NCBI RefSeq assembly: GCF_020510625.1
Contig: NZ_CP075191.1
Coordinates: 658,001 to 722,000, forward strand
Length of the DNA: 64,000 nucleotides
Direction of reading: 5' to 3'
Origin: Ferribacterium limneticum
GTDB taxonomy: Bacteria > Pseudomonadota > Gammaproteobacteria > Burkholderiales > Rhodocyclaceae
The position numbers and the translations under genes were made by a program. The notes below the pieces were generated by a model. That model ran no database searches. It had not been told where the DNA came from and saw nothing but the letters and a program-made list of their open reading frames with translations. Positions 27,742 through 37,753 of the stretch are shown here, in pieces. Numbering within the stretch: position 1 is the first letter of the stretch; the number at the start of each line of letters is the position of its first letter.

Positions 27742-29714
27742 GGTCGGCTGGGCTCTATGTTCAGTTGGAGTTGCAGGGTGTGGCAGTCGTCGGGGATGGT
27801 CCAGCCAAGCCGGAGTTCGACCGCCTGCATGATTTTCTCAAAGCCGGCTTCCGATTGGGAGACGGTCTGGTGTGGCTGGCCGTGAATTTCGCCGGCCAGG
27901 GAGGTTTGTAGCGTCAATCGGCCAGCCAATACCCCATCGTCGAGGCTGAGCGAGGTGGCGGCCGGCAGATGCAAGTCTTGCCCAAAGCCGCCGGGAATGT
28001 GCCCATCGGCCAGCGTGTAGTGGCCAAGAAAGCCGTCGCAGCTGGGCATGGCCAGGTTGAGTGCGGTTTCAAAGCGGCGGCCGGCCAGGCCGTTCAATTG
28101 CCAGGTGACGGTCACTGTCGAAGCATCCAGGCTGTAGGTCTTGCTGATGTGCGGGCGGGCAAAGCTGAGCGCGCCTTCAGTCTGGAGGTAATCGACTAGT
28201 GCTTCGCCATCCAGCTTGTCCAGCCAGAGCGCGCGCGGCAGGGCATCCGGCACGATGTCTTCGACACTGATCGGATGCTTGAAGCGGATGATGTCGTGGG
28301 CCGAGGCGATGCCTTCGCCGTGATGCTCGCTCGGGCCGTGGGCGATCCTGTCGTGATAGTGCTCGTGGTAGCGGCGCAGCGTGTCGCCGAAATTGTGCAT
28401 AAGCGGGTAGCTGCTCAACTCGTGGGCGGCGGCCAGGCCGTCGTTGCGGATGACGACCTGCAGGGCGGTCGTATGGGCGATGGTTTCCGCCTTGCCATCG
28501 AAATCGAGGTCGACCGAGGCCATGGCCGGGCGGACATGCAGGGCATCGAGTTCGGCTTCGAGGGCAACGATGTTGTTCCACACGGCGCGCCGCAGGTGCG
28601 GCAGGTAGAGCCCGCCGAACAGGCCGTGCCAGTAGGCATCGTTGGCCTGGGCGCGGTACAGGTCGTCGACCAGCGCCTGTGGCGGATTGGCGATTTCACC
28701 GAGGCGGGCCGACAGGCCCTGCATGCGCTTGTGCATCCAGTTGGCTTCCGGGTAGCGGGTCAGGAAGTTGCGCCAGATGCCGCCGCGCAGGAAAGGCCGG
28801 TGTAGGTCGCCTCGGCCGGCCGCCTTTTCGGCGGCGAGGAAGGACGAATAGATGCCGGCGGCCGGCATCGGCAGCGTCCATTCATTCATCTCGCTGTACG
28901 AGGTGGTCGGCAGATAAACGATGCCGCGCGTCGCGTTATTGGCGTGGAAATCGGCATAGGTGCCGGTGCGGATTTTCGGGCTGGCCAGCACGCCTTCGAT
29001 CAGTGCCTTCAGCCAGCCACGGTTGTAGACCCAGTCGTAGGTTTCCGGCCAGATGCCGAATTTTTCGATGTCGTCGAAGTAGATGGCGGCTGACTGATTT
29101 CGATCGGCCAGGCTTTCGAGGTAAGCGATCACTTCGTGCGCCGGCGAGAAGGGCAGGCGATAGCGCAGGGCTTCGGAAATCGGGAAGAGGTCGAGTCGGG
29201 TGCCGTCTTCCTCGGTGCTGAAGTAGCCATCGAGTTCATCGGCCGATTTGCCGGTGCAGAAGAAATGGTAGTCGTCGACCGTCACGTAGCGGATACCGGT
29301 TTCGGCCAGCGCGGGAACGACGGCTGATTCCCAGACGCGTTCAGTCAGCCAGGCGCCGGTCGGTTTGACATCGGTCCAGGTGGTCAGCTTGTCGTTCAGG
29401 GTCTTCAGTTGGCCGACGCGGTCGCGATGCGGAATGGCGGCCAGCACCGGTTCGGTATCGCCGGAGCTGAACAGCTCTACCTGGCCACGCTTGACCATCT
29501 GCGCCAGTAGCTCCATGTCGGCCGGGTGGCGTTCGCGCAGCCAGTCGAGCAGCCAGCCGGAAAAATGCGCGGCAAAGCGGAAGTCGGGATAGGCGTGGAG
29601 GGTTTCCAGAAAGGGCTTGTAGCAGCGCTGGTGCGCGTCTTCGATCACTTCCGGGAAATTGCCGACCGGCTGGTGGGCGTGCACGCCGAGAAGCAGGGTA
29701 ACTGCGTGAGTCAT
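27738..29714 (-). CDS. GH57 glucanotransferase/amylase with DUF1925-DUF1926 domains
   Basis: A 658-residue cytoplasmic enzyme (no signal sequence). The GH57 landmarks are HAHQP at residues 12-16, GQVELFSSG near 78-86, the nucleophile segment TERVWE with Glu125, and IYFDDIEKFG with Asp214. These two residues correspond in position and context to Glu123 and Asp214 of the Thermococcus litoralis 4-alpha-glucanotransferase. The long C-terminal half, with YHEHYHDRIAHG and a beta-rich end, matches the DUF1925/DUF1926 regions of that enzyme group. Likely role: disproportionation or trimming of alpha-glucan so that phosphorylase can proceed. Amylase activity cannot be excluded. It overlaps glgP by four bases. 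Confidence 0.87.
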   Translation of the reverse strand: MTHAVTLLLGVHAHQPVGNFPEVIEDAHQRCYKPFLETLHAYPDFRFAAHFSGWLLDWLRERHPADMELLAQMVKRGQVELFSSGDTEPVLAAIPHRDRVGQLKTLNDKLTTWTDVKPTGAWLTERVWESAVVPALAETGIRYVTVDDYHFFCTGKSADELDGYFSTEEDGTRLDLFPISEALRYRLPFSPAHEVIAYLESLADRNQSAAIYFDDIEKFGIWPETYDWVYNRGWLKALIEGVLASPKIRTGTYADFHANNATRGIVYLPTTSYSEMNEWTLPMPAAGIYSSFLAAEKAAGRGDLHRPFLRGGIWRNFLTRYPEANWMHKRMQGLSARLGEIANPPQALVDDLYRAQANDAYWHGLFGGLYLPHLRRAVWNNIVALEAELDALHVRPAMASVDLDFDGKAETIAHTTALQVVIRNDGLAAAHELSSYPLMHNFGDTLRRYHEHYHDRIAHGPSEHHGEGIASAHDIIRFKHPISVEDIVPDALPRALWLDKLDGEALVDYLQTEGALSFARPHISKTYSLDASTVTVTWQLNGLAGRRFETALNLAMPSCDGFLGHYTLADGHIPGGFGQDLHLPAATSLSLDDGVLAGRLTLQTSLAGEIHGQPHQTVSQSEAGFEKIMQAVELRLGWTIPDDCHTLQLQLNIEPSRP

Positions 29715-29723
29715 GATGATTTC

Positions 29724-31379
29724 TTAGGTGGCGCGGCGCATGGTGCCGCCGCTTTCCGGGGCTCCGCCGCCCGTGCTGATCGGGTGATCGAGGCTGGCAG
29801 CCAGTGGCAGGTTGAGCAGGCGGTAGAGCGCCTTCAGGTTTTCGCGGAACAACATGTCGAAGCAGGCGACAGATTGCGGCGAGTTGTAGTCGCCCAGCCA
29901 CCAGAACCAGTCCGAACTCTCGCAGATGGCCAGCCGGCGCAGCACGTCATGCCGGGTTTCGTCGCTCATCCGCTCGCTGTCCAGCGCCCGGTCGGCACAT
30001 TGCTTGATGTCGCAAAGCATTTCCCAGGCGCGGTTCTTGTCCGGGTTGCCGATCCAGGTCGATAGCGTGCCGAAGACCCAGCTCCCTGCCGTCAGGCGGG
30101 GCAGGCGGGCGCGGCGGTCATGCTGGCTGGCTGCGGCTTCGGACAGCGTGACGGTGCGAATGCCCGGATTCTTGCTCAGGGCGTCGTAGAGGTCGGAGAA
30201 GAAATACCAGCCGTTGTACGGGTAGTACTCCCAGGCGTTTTCGCCATCGAGAAAGACCGGGATCAGGTTGCGGTCATCCTGCAGGTGCAAGGCTTTCAAC
30301 TCCGTCATGAAATGCTGGGCGGCATCGCGGCCGTGCCATTTGGCGTATTCGAAGCCGATCAAGTCTGACAGATGTTCGTTACGGAAAAATAACGTGATGT
30401 CGCCGGGGATTTCCTCCGGCGCCTGCCAGGCGACCGAGGTTCTCGCGCTGTCGCCCACCGAGTGGCGGAGTACCCCCTGGCTGCTGGCCGTCCAGCCAAA
30501 GCCGGCTTCGGCCACTTGCTTCAGGAAGGGCATCGACAAGGCACCTTCGGCCGGCCACAGGCCAGCCGGCGCCTGCTTGAAGCGGCGGCTATGGCTTTCC
30601 TTGGCAGCGAGCAGGTGGGCCTCGACGCGCGAACGGCCACCGGGGTATTCCGGTGCGGCGGGCAAGGGGCAGTCGGGCAGGGCTTCGCGGGCGCTGTTGA
30701 AATCGATCATCAGCGGCGCCAGCGGGTGCGTGCCCGGCGTGCAGCTGAGTTCGACCTGGCCGCGTTCGGCCAACGTGCGGTAACGCGGGATGATGTTGCT
30801 GATCGCTTGCCCGAGTTCGGCCAGCAAGGCTTGCCGGTCTTCAAAGGTGAAGGCGCTGCCCTTGGCCATCAATTTTGGGATGACCGTGCCGCTGCGGCGC
30901 AGGCTTTCGCCACACCAGGCCAGCAGGTACCAGGTAGCCAGGTCAGCAAAATAAGCGCCGGACAGGTAGTTCAGGCCGTTGCCATCGTGGGCGCGAACGA
31001 AATCGAGCAGGTCGCGCAGGCGCCGGTAGGGGGCGAAGGGTTCGAGCATGGTCGGCGCATGGCAGCGGAAGGCCATGTCGAGCAGCCAGTCGCGGTCGGC
31101 CTGGCCGAGTTGCTCCGGGTCGGCCGCATCGGCAATGCGCAGCAGCGGGTCGCGCCACTGGCCTTGCTCGAACTGCTCGGCGTAATCCTCGATCTGGTCG
31201 AGCAGCACCGGCACGAAATTGACCGTGCAGCGCACGTTCGGGTGGCGCTCCAGATGCGCCGCCATGTCGGTGTAGTCCTTGATGCTGTGCAGGAAGACCC
31301 AGGGCAGCAGGAACTCCCCGCTGTCCGGGTGCCGGTAATCCGGCTGGTGCATGTGCCAGAGAAAAGCCAGATCCGCCAT
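29724..31379 (-). CDS. GH57 glycoside hydrolase (alpha-amylase-like)
   Basis: A 551-residue GH57 protein of a different subfamily from its neighbour. HMHQPDYR at residues 9-16 is conserved region 1. GQVELSCTPGTHPLAPL is region 2, GLWPAEGALS with a Glu is region 3 (likely nucleophile), and FLDGENAWEYYPYNGW with an Asp is region 4. No signal sequence, so it acts on cytoplasmic glucan. Its ATG overlaps the glgC stop (TGATG), so translation is coupled to ADP-glucose synthesis. With no GlgX-type debranching gene in this block, one of the two GH57 enzymes may provide that activity; this is inferred from context. Confidence 0.87.
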   Translation of the reverse strand: MADLAFLWHMHQPDYRHPDSGEFLLPWVFLHSIKDYTDMAAHLERHPNVRCTVNFVPVLLDQIEDYAEQFEQGQWRDPLLRIADAADPEQLGQADRDWLLDMAFRCHAPTMLEPFAPYRRLRDLLDFVRAHDGNGLNYLSGAYFADLATWYLLAWCGESLRRSGTVIPKLMAKGSAFTFEDRQALLAELGQAISNIIPRYRTLAERGQVELSCTPGTHPLAPLMIDFNSAREALPDCPLPAAPEYPGGRSRVEAHLLAAKESHSRRFKQAPAGLWPAEGALSMPFLKQVAEAGFGWTASSQGVLRHSVGDSARTSVAWQAPEEIPGDITLFFRNEHLSDLIGFEYAKWHGRDAAQHFMTELKALHLQDDRNLIPVFLDGENAWEYYPYNGWYFFSDLYDALSKNPGIRTVTLSEAAASQHDRRARLPRLTAGSWVFGTLSTWIGNPDKNRAWEMLCDIKQCADRALDSERMSDETRHDVLRRLAICESSDWFWWLGDYNSPQSVACFDMLFRENLKALYRLLNLPLAASLDHPISTGGGAPESGGTMRRAT

Positions 31380-32701
31380 CAGTGACCTTCAGCGGCGCCC
31401 TGGCCGAGCATTTCTGCCGTGACCAGCGTGATCCCCTTGGGGCTGACGTGGAAACGCTTGCGGTCTTCTTCGGGGTCGACGCCGATGACCATGCCTTCCG
31501 GAATCTTGCAGTGCTTGTCGACGACGCAGCGTTTGAGCACGGCGTGGCGGCCGATGTCGACGCCGGGCAAGACCACGGAGTCCTCGACGCTGGCCCAGCT
31601 ATGGACATTGACGCTGGAAAAGAGCAGCGAGCGCTTCACCGTGGCGCCCGAAATGATGCAGCCGCCGGAAATCAGCGAATCGACCGCCGTGCCGCGCCGG
31701 TCTTCGTCATCGAAAACAAACTTGGCGGGCGGCATCTGCTCCTGGTAGGTCCAGATCGGCCACTCGTGATCGTAAAGATTGAGTTCCGGCGTCACCTTGG
31801 TCATTTCCATGTTCGCCTCCCAGTAGGCGTCGATGGTGCCGACGTCCCGCCAGTAGGGCTGGTGATTGTCGCTGCCGACGCAGGAATCGGCGAAGCGGTG
31901 GGCGAACACGCGGTAGCGGGGCACGATATGGGGAATGATGTCCTTGCCGAAGTCGCGGCTGGAACCCTTGGTCATTGCGTCGCGTTCCAGTTGTTCGAAC
32001 AGGAACTTGGTATTGAAGATGTAGACGCCCATCGAGGCCAGCGCCCGATCCGGCTGGCCCGGAATGGGCGGCGGGTTCTGCGGCTTTTCGACGAAATCGA
32101 TCACCCGATCCTCTTCGTCAACACCCATCACCCCGAATTCGCGGGCTTCGGCCAGCGGCACGTCGATGCAGGCAACGGTCATGTCGGCCTGATGCTTGAC
32201 GTGGTGGGCCAGCATGCGGCCGTAGTCCATCTTGTAAATGTGGTCGCCGGCGACGATCAGGATGTGCTCGGGCTGGTAGCGGCGCAGAAAATGCAGGTTC
32301 TGGTACACCGCATCGGCTGTGCCCTGGTACCACTGGGTTTCGTCGATCTGTTGCTGGGCCGGCAGGAGCTGGATGAACTCGTCGAAACGGCCATCAAGGA
32401 AGCTCCAGCCGCGCTGGATATGGCGGATCAGGCTGTGTGCCTTGTACTGCGTGGCGACGCCGATCTTGCGGATGCCGGAATTGACGCAGTTGGACAGGGT
32501 GAAATCGAGAATCCGGAACTTGCCGGCAAAAGGCACGGCCGGCTTGGAGCGGAAGTCGGTCAGTTGCTTCAGCCGGGTGCCCCGGCCCCCGGCCAGGATG
32601 ATGGCGAAGGTATTGCGCGTCAGATGACTGATGAAGCGCATATCGGTCTGTTCCCGCATCTCGCAATAGGGCTGATGCGGACAGCTTGTGCTCATGGGCA
32701 T
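31379..32701 (-). CDS. glgC: Glucose-1-phosphate adenylyltransferase
   Basis: A 440-residue ADP-glucose pyrophosphorylase, the committed step of bacterial glycogen synthesis. It has the nucleotide-binding [12 protein letters not shown] loop, [16 protein letters not shown], the glucose-1-phosphate region [13 protein letters not shown], and a left-handed beta-helix C-terminal domain ([19 protein letters not shown]). The start at 32701 is favoured by GGGAGG six bases before it. The usual family start would correspond to Met at 32641, so this protein carries about 20 extra N-terminal residues with two cysteines. First gene of the operon; it diverges from glgB across 54 bases. Confidence 0.94.
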   Translation of the reverse strand: MPMSTSCPHQPYCEMREQTDMRFISHLTRNTFAIILAGGRGTRLKQLTDFRSKPAVPFAGKFRILDFTLSNCVNSGIRKIGVATQYKAHSLIRHIQRGWSFLDGRFDEFIQLLPAQQQIDETQWYQGTADAVYQNLHFLRRYQPEHILIVAGDHIYKMDYGRMLAHHVKHQADMTVACIDVPLAEAREFGVMGVDEEDRVIDFVEKPQNPPPIPGQPDRALASMGVYIFNTKFLFEQLERDAMTKGSSRDFGKDIIPHIVPRYRVFAHRFADSCVGSDNHQPYWRDVGTIDAYWEANMEMTKVTPELNLYDHEWPIWTYQEQMPPAKFVFDDEDRRGTAVDSLISGGCIISGATVKRSLLFSSVNVHSWASVEDSVVLPGVDIGRHAVLKRCVVDKHCKIPEGMVIGVDPEEDRKRFHVSPKGITLVTAEMLGQGAAEGH

Positions 32702-32755
32702 GGCGGACCTCCCTGGTCACTGTTTTGGCTTATGATACTGCGGTAAGGGGGCCCT
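32702..32755. promoter_or_regulatory. Shared glgC/glgB divergent control region
   Basis: Only 54 bases separate the two starts. A TATGAT at 32731-32736 could be the -10 element for glgB, and its complement reads TATCAT for glgC. No convincing -35 elements are seen. Shine-Dalgarno sequences are GGGAGG for glgC and AGGGGG for glgB. Confidence 0.35.
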
Positions 32756-34621
<1,866 letters not shown>

Positions 34622-34734
34622 CGGGCTGGAGAGTGTCCGACGCGGTAGTTGCTGACTTGCAGAAGCAGACCTTCAGGAACGTTTTAATCTACCAGCCTGC
34701 GTGGCTTCTCGCGCAGGCACGGTAGAGTGCTGGA

Positions 34735-35361
34735 TTAGCCAGCACATGCCACACTTTTAGGCGGCTGAGGCATGATTTCGGCGTAACGCTCTATGTTGCC
34801 GATTTGTATGCAGAGGGGATGCAGGGTATTGGCTTTCTCAGGTGGGATCCAAGCAAAACGCCATTCCTTCTGGATGACATACCTCCAGTCCTTTATGAAT
34901 GTAGGGCCATATTTGTGTTCTCTACCGTAAGCCACAGCCCCATCAATGCCAGACCACCGCTGAAGAAACTGCTCAGCATAGAAGTGAATGCGCTCGCAAA
35001 CCTCTTCCGGTTCGTGAATCACTAAGCAAGCATTAGAGCCAGCGAATTCATCAAACAGGAGTGGATCAAATGCAGTTGAGAAGCTTAGTGTGTAGTAATT
35101 GGTTCCGACTTCGTCTCGAAACACAACGTCCCCAATGGTTCTGATTGGCTGACTTGTTGCGACGTGAGTGATTGTGACCTTTTCGCTAGGGGCTGCGTTC
35201 TCGCGGACAAGCTCATTGTCGTAACGGGCCGAGTCACCAACCAATTCACCGTAGTAACTAGCTGGCACCAGACGGAACTCGCCCAACATGAGTGAGCGAA
35301 TGAGCCATTGATGCTCAGAGTAGCGGAACAGTCTCGGACGGGAAAAATCAGGGAGCGACAT
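34735..35361 (-). CDS. Hypothetical protein, low GC
   Basis: A 208-residue soluble protein with no signal sequence or membrane segment. I do not recognise the family with confidence. Its second half has a KDWRYVIQKEWRFAW segment, and the general style (short N-terminal part, DxxLFDEF, then KEWR) recalls DUF2971-like proteins sometimes seen in defence islands, but the match is loose. GC is clearly below that of glgB and glk on either side, suggesting acquisition. It stands alone, with a 113-base spacer before it and its own upstream region. Confidence 0.6.
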   Translation of the reverse strand: MSLPDFSRPRLFRYSEHQWLIRSLMLGEFRLVPASYYGELVGDSARYDNELVRENAAPSEKVTITHVATSQPIRTIGDVVFRDEVGTNYYTLSFSTAFDPLLFDEFAGSNACLVIHEPEEVCERIHFYAEQFLQRWSGIDGAVAYGREHKYGPTFIKDWRYVIQKEWRFAWIPPEKANTLHPLCIQIGNIERYAEIMPQPPKSVACAG

Positions 35362-35485
35362 GTTTGCATTTTACTCAAGGTGAATGGCAGCTTTGCGGTT
35401 ATGCGTTGGAAGGACTGCCATTGGGCAGTTTTTGCCAACTCCCCTGCTACCATCTCGCACCTCTATCCCGGAATCTTCAATCATC

Positions 35486-35731
35486 ATGCCGTCACGGAAT
35501 TTCCTGAAATACGTGCTATCAGGCGGGGTTGCCGTCCTGCTCACCGGCTGCGCCCTGCTGTCGTCCTGGCATTGGGAAAAGAGCGGCGCCAGCGAGGCGG
35601 AGTATTCGTTCGATGAGGCGCAATGCAAGGCGAAGACTTACTCGGGCAATGACGGAACGGTGACCAATGCGACCGTTCGACGCATGCATGCGTGCATGGA
35701 GGCCAAGGGCTGGCGCAAGGCGCCGAACTGA
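35486..35731 (+). CDS. Small lipoprotein, unknown function
   Basis: An 81-residue protein with a short basic start, a hydrophobic stretch and the lipobox LLTGC near residue 22, so it should be processed by signal peptidase II and anchored in a membrane. The mature part contains two more cysteines (AQCKAK and HACMEAKGW). The ATG at 35486 is chosen because it places the lipobox at the usual distance; longer in-frame starts extend into the opposite-strand neighbour's upstream region. The C-terminal CMEAKGWRK ending is a pattern seen in small proteobacterial envelope lipoproteins. No operon partner; it converges on glk. Confidence 0.7.
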   Translation: MPSRNFLKYVLSGGVAVLLTGCALLSSWHWEKSGASEAEYSFDEAQCKAKTYSGNDGTVTNATVRRMHACMEAKGWRKAPN

Positions 35732-35743
35732 GCGGGGCTGGGG

Positions 35744-36673
35744 TCAGGTGGGCCGTGCGGCTCGTGCCAGGGTGCCGCGCAGGCCGAGGTCTTCGACGGT
35801 CAGTAGCCGGACGGGCATTTTCTTGACCAGTTCGCCGTGTTCGCGTTTGGCCAGGAAGGCTTTGGTGAACGGGGCGGCATCGAGGTGTGGCAAGAGCTTG
35901 GCGGCGATACCGCCGGCCAGATATACGCCGCCACGGGCCAGCCAGTGCATGGCGAGGTCGCCGGCAAAGGCGCCGTAGCATTCAAGCCACAGGCGTATGG
36001 CTTCGCTGGCCAGCGGGTTGCTGCCGTTCAGGGCTGTCTGGCCGATGGTTTCGGGGGGCTGGGGGTTGCCGCCGAGGAAAGAGTAAATCCGTGACAGACC
36101 GGGGCCGGAGACGATGTCTTCGACCGTGACGCGGCCGTTTTGCGCCAGCAGCCAGCGCCAGAGTTCGCCTTGCTGCGGGGTTTGCGGCGCGAAACCGAAG
36201 TGGCCGCCTTCGCCGGGAATGACGCGGTAGGCTCCGTCTTGCCAGACCAGACCGGCGACGCCGAGACCGGTGCCGGCTCCGAGGATGACACGTGGCGCTC
36301 TGACTTCGGGCTGGCCAGCGTGCAGGGTCAGGATATCCCGGTCTTCGACCAGCGGCAGGCCGTGGGCGGCGGCGGCGAAGTCGTTGAGCAGAGAAACTTG
36401 GCCGATGCCGAAGCGGTCTTCCAGCGCACCGGCGGAAAGCTGCCAGGGCAGGTAGGTCAGTTTGGCTTCGCGGCCATCGGTCGGCCCGGCGACACCAAAA
36501 CAGGCGGCGGCAATGTTGGGTTGGTCGGGAATGAATTCGGCCAGCAGGTCGTCGAAAGCGGGGTAGTCCTGGCTGGCGTAGCGCTGCTGACGAAATATCT
36601 TGAGGCGCCCGTCATCAATCTCGGCCAACGCCAGCAGTGTCTTGGTGCCGCCGAGGTCGCCGCCGAGAATCAT
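35744..36673 (-). CDS. glk: Glucokinase
   Basis: A 309-residue ROK-independent bacterial glucokinase of the Glk type, phosphorylating glucose with ATP. DLGGTKTLLALAE at the N-terminus is the ATP/phosphate-binding motif. SLLNDFAAAAHGLP carries the catalytic Asp, and ILGAGTGLGVAGLV and EGGHFGFAPQ are the sugar- and adenosine-side motifs. Length is close to E. coli Glk (321). It lies about 1.1 kb from glgB and could return free glucose, released by GH57 hydrolases, to glucose-6-phosphate. A REP-like element follows upstream of its start. Confidence 0.93.
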   Translation of the reverse strand: MILGGDLGGTKTLLALAEIDDGRLKIFRQQRYASQDYPAFDDLLAEFIPDQPNIAAACFGVAGPTDGREAKLTYLPWQLSAGALEDRFGIGQVSLLNDFAAAAHGLPLVEDRDILTLHAGQPEVRAPRVILGAGTGLGVAGLVWQDGAYRVIPGEGGHFGFAPQTPQQGELWRWLLAQNGRVTVEDIVSGPGLSRIYSFLGGNPQPPETIGQTALNGSNPLASEAIRLWLECYGAFAGDLAMHWLARGGVYLAGGIAAKLLPHLDAAPFTKAFLAKREHGELVKKMPVRLLTVEDLGLRGTLARAARPT

Positions 36674-36696
36674 CTTGGGGAGATGCTCAAATATTA

Positions 36697-36763
36697 GTCA
36701 TCCCCGAGAAAGCGGGGATCCAGGACATTGACGTTTCTGGATTCCCGCTTTCGCGGGAATGAC
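36697..36763. repeat. REP-like palindromic element
   Basis: A 67-base imperfect palindrome: gtcatccccgagaaagcggg at the left and its complement form cccgctttcgcgggaatgac at the right, with ggatccag/ctggattc inside. Each arm also folds on itself. This is the widespread proteobacterial 'GTCATTCCCGCGAAAGCGGGAATC' type of repeat, located between glk and thyA. I saw no second copy in the window. Confidence 0.85.
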
Positions 36764-36786
36764 ATTTTTGAATAAATCAGCATCGC

Positions 36787-37581
36787 TTAGACAGCCACCG
36801 GGGCCGAAATGTGCGGGTGCGGGTCGTAGCCTTCGAGGCGGAAATCCTCGAACTTGAAAGCGAACAAGTCCTTTACTTCCGGGTTGATCCACATGGTCGG
36901 CAGGGGGCGGGTGTCGCGGGAAAGCTGCAGCCTGGCCTGCTCGAAGTGGTTCGAGTAGAGGTGGGCGTCGCCGAAGGTGTGGACGAATTCGCCCGGCTGG
37001 TAGCCGCAAACCTGGGCCAGCATCATCGTGAACAGCGCGTAGGAGGCGATGTTGAACGGCACGCCGAGGAAGATGTCGGCGCTGCGCTGGTAGAGCTGGC
37101 AGGACAGTTTGCCGTTGGCGACGTAGAACTGGAACAGGCAGTGGCAGGGCGGCAGGGCCATGTTATCCACGTCGCCGGGGTTCCAGGCGGAGACGATGTG
37201 GCGGCGGGAGTCCGGGTTGTTCTTCAGGCTGTGGATCAGTTGCGTGATCTGGTCGATGACGCGGCCGTCCGGCGTTTCCCAGCGGCGCCATTGCTTGCCG
37301 TAGACCGGGCCGAGGTCGCCGTTTTCATCGGCCCACTCGTCCCAGATCTTGACGCCGTTTTCCTGCAGGTACTTGATGTTGGTGTCGCCCTGGATGAACC
37401 ACAGCAGTTCGTGGATGATCGATTTCAGGTGCAGCTTCTTGGTGGTCATCACCGGGAAGCCCTGGCTCAGGTCGAAGCGCATCTGCCAGCCGAAGACGGA
37501 GCGCGTGCCGGTGCCGGTGCGGTCGGATTTGTCATTGCCGTTGTCCAGCACGTGGCGCATCAGGTCGAGGTAGGGCTGCAT
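36787..37581 (-). CDS. thyA: Thymidylate synthase
   Basis: A 264-residue enzyme, exactly the length of E. coli ThyA, converting dUMP to dTMP with methylene-tetrahydrofolate. The nucleophilic Cys is in [12 protein letters not shown] near residue 146, and the preceding [13 protein letters not shown] and following [18 protein letters not shown] motifs are conserved. The C-terminus [10 protein letters not shown] is typical. It stands alone here, bordered by the REP-like element downstream, although folA (recycling its dihydrofolate product) and dcd (supplying dUMP precursor) are elsewhere in the window. Confidence 0.97.
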   Translation of the reverse strand: MQPYLDLMRHVLDNGNDKSDRTGTGTRSVFGWQMRFDLSQGFPVMTTKKLHLKSIIHELLWFIQGDTNIKYLQENGVKIWDEWADENGDLGPVYGKQWRRWETPDGRVIDQITQLIHSLKNNPDSRRHIVSAWNPGDVDNMALPPCHCLFQFYVANGKLSCQLYQRSADIFLGVPFNIASYALFTMMLAQVCGYQPGEFVHTFGDAHLYSNHFEQARLQLSRDTRPLPTMWINPEVKDLFAFKFEDFRLEGYDPHPHISAPVAV

Positions 37582-37753
37582 CGGGGTCGGTCTTTCGGTC
37601 GATCAATCAATCGGCTTATTTTACATGGGTGATTGGCAGCGGGGGGCGAGGCAGAGTGGGCGGGCTCTTTCACGTTTTGCCCCGATCCGGAAATTGCTCA
37701 CGCTGGCAGTGCGCATATCGGTCTAAACTGCCGAAAAAGAAATTTTCGACGGA

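Noticed and set aside
25204..27885. An 893-codon open frame on the + strand across glgP
   Set aside because: It is the antisense shadow of glgP, whose PLP and substrate motifs are intact. High GC and strong third-position bias keep this frame open; the product matches no family.
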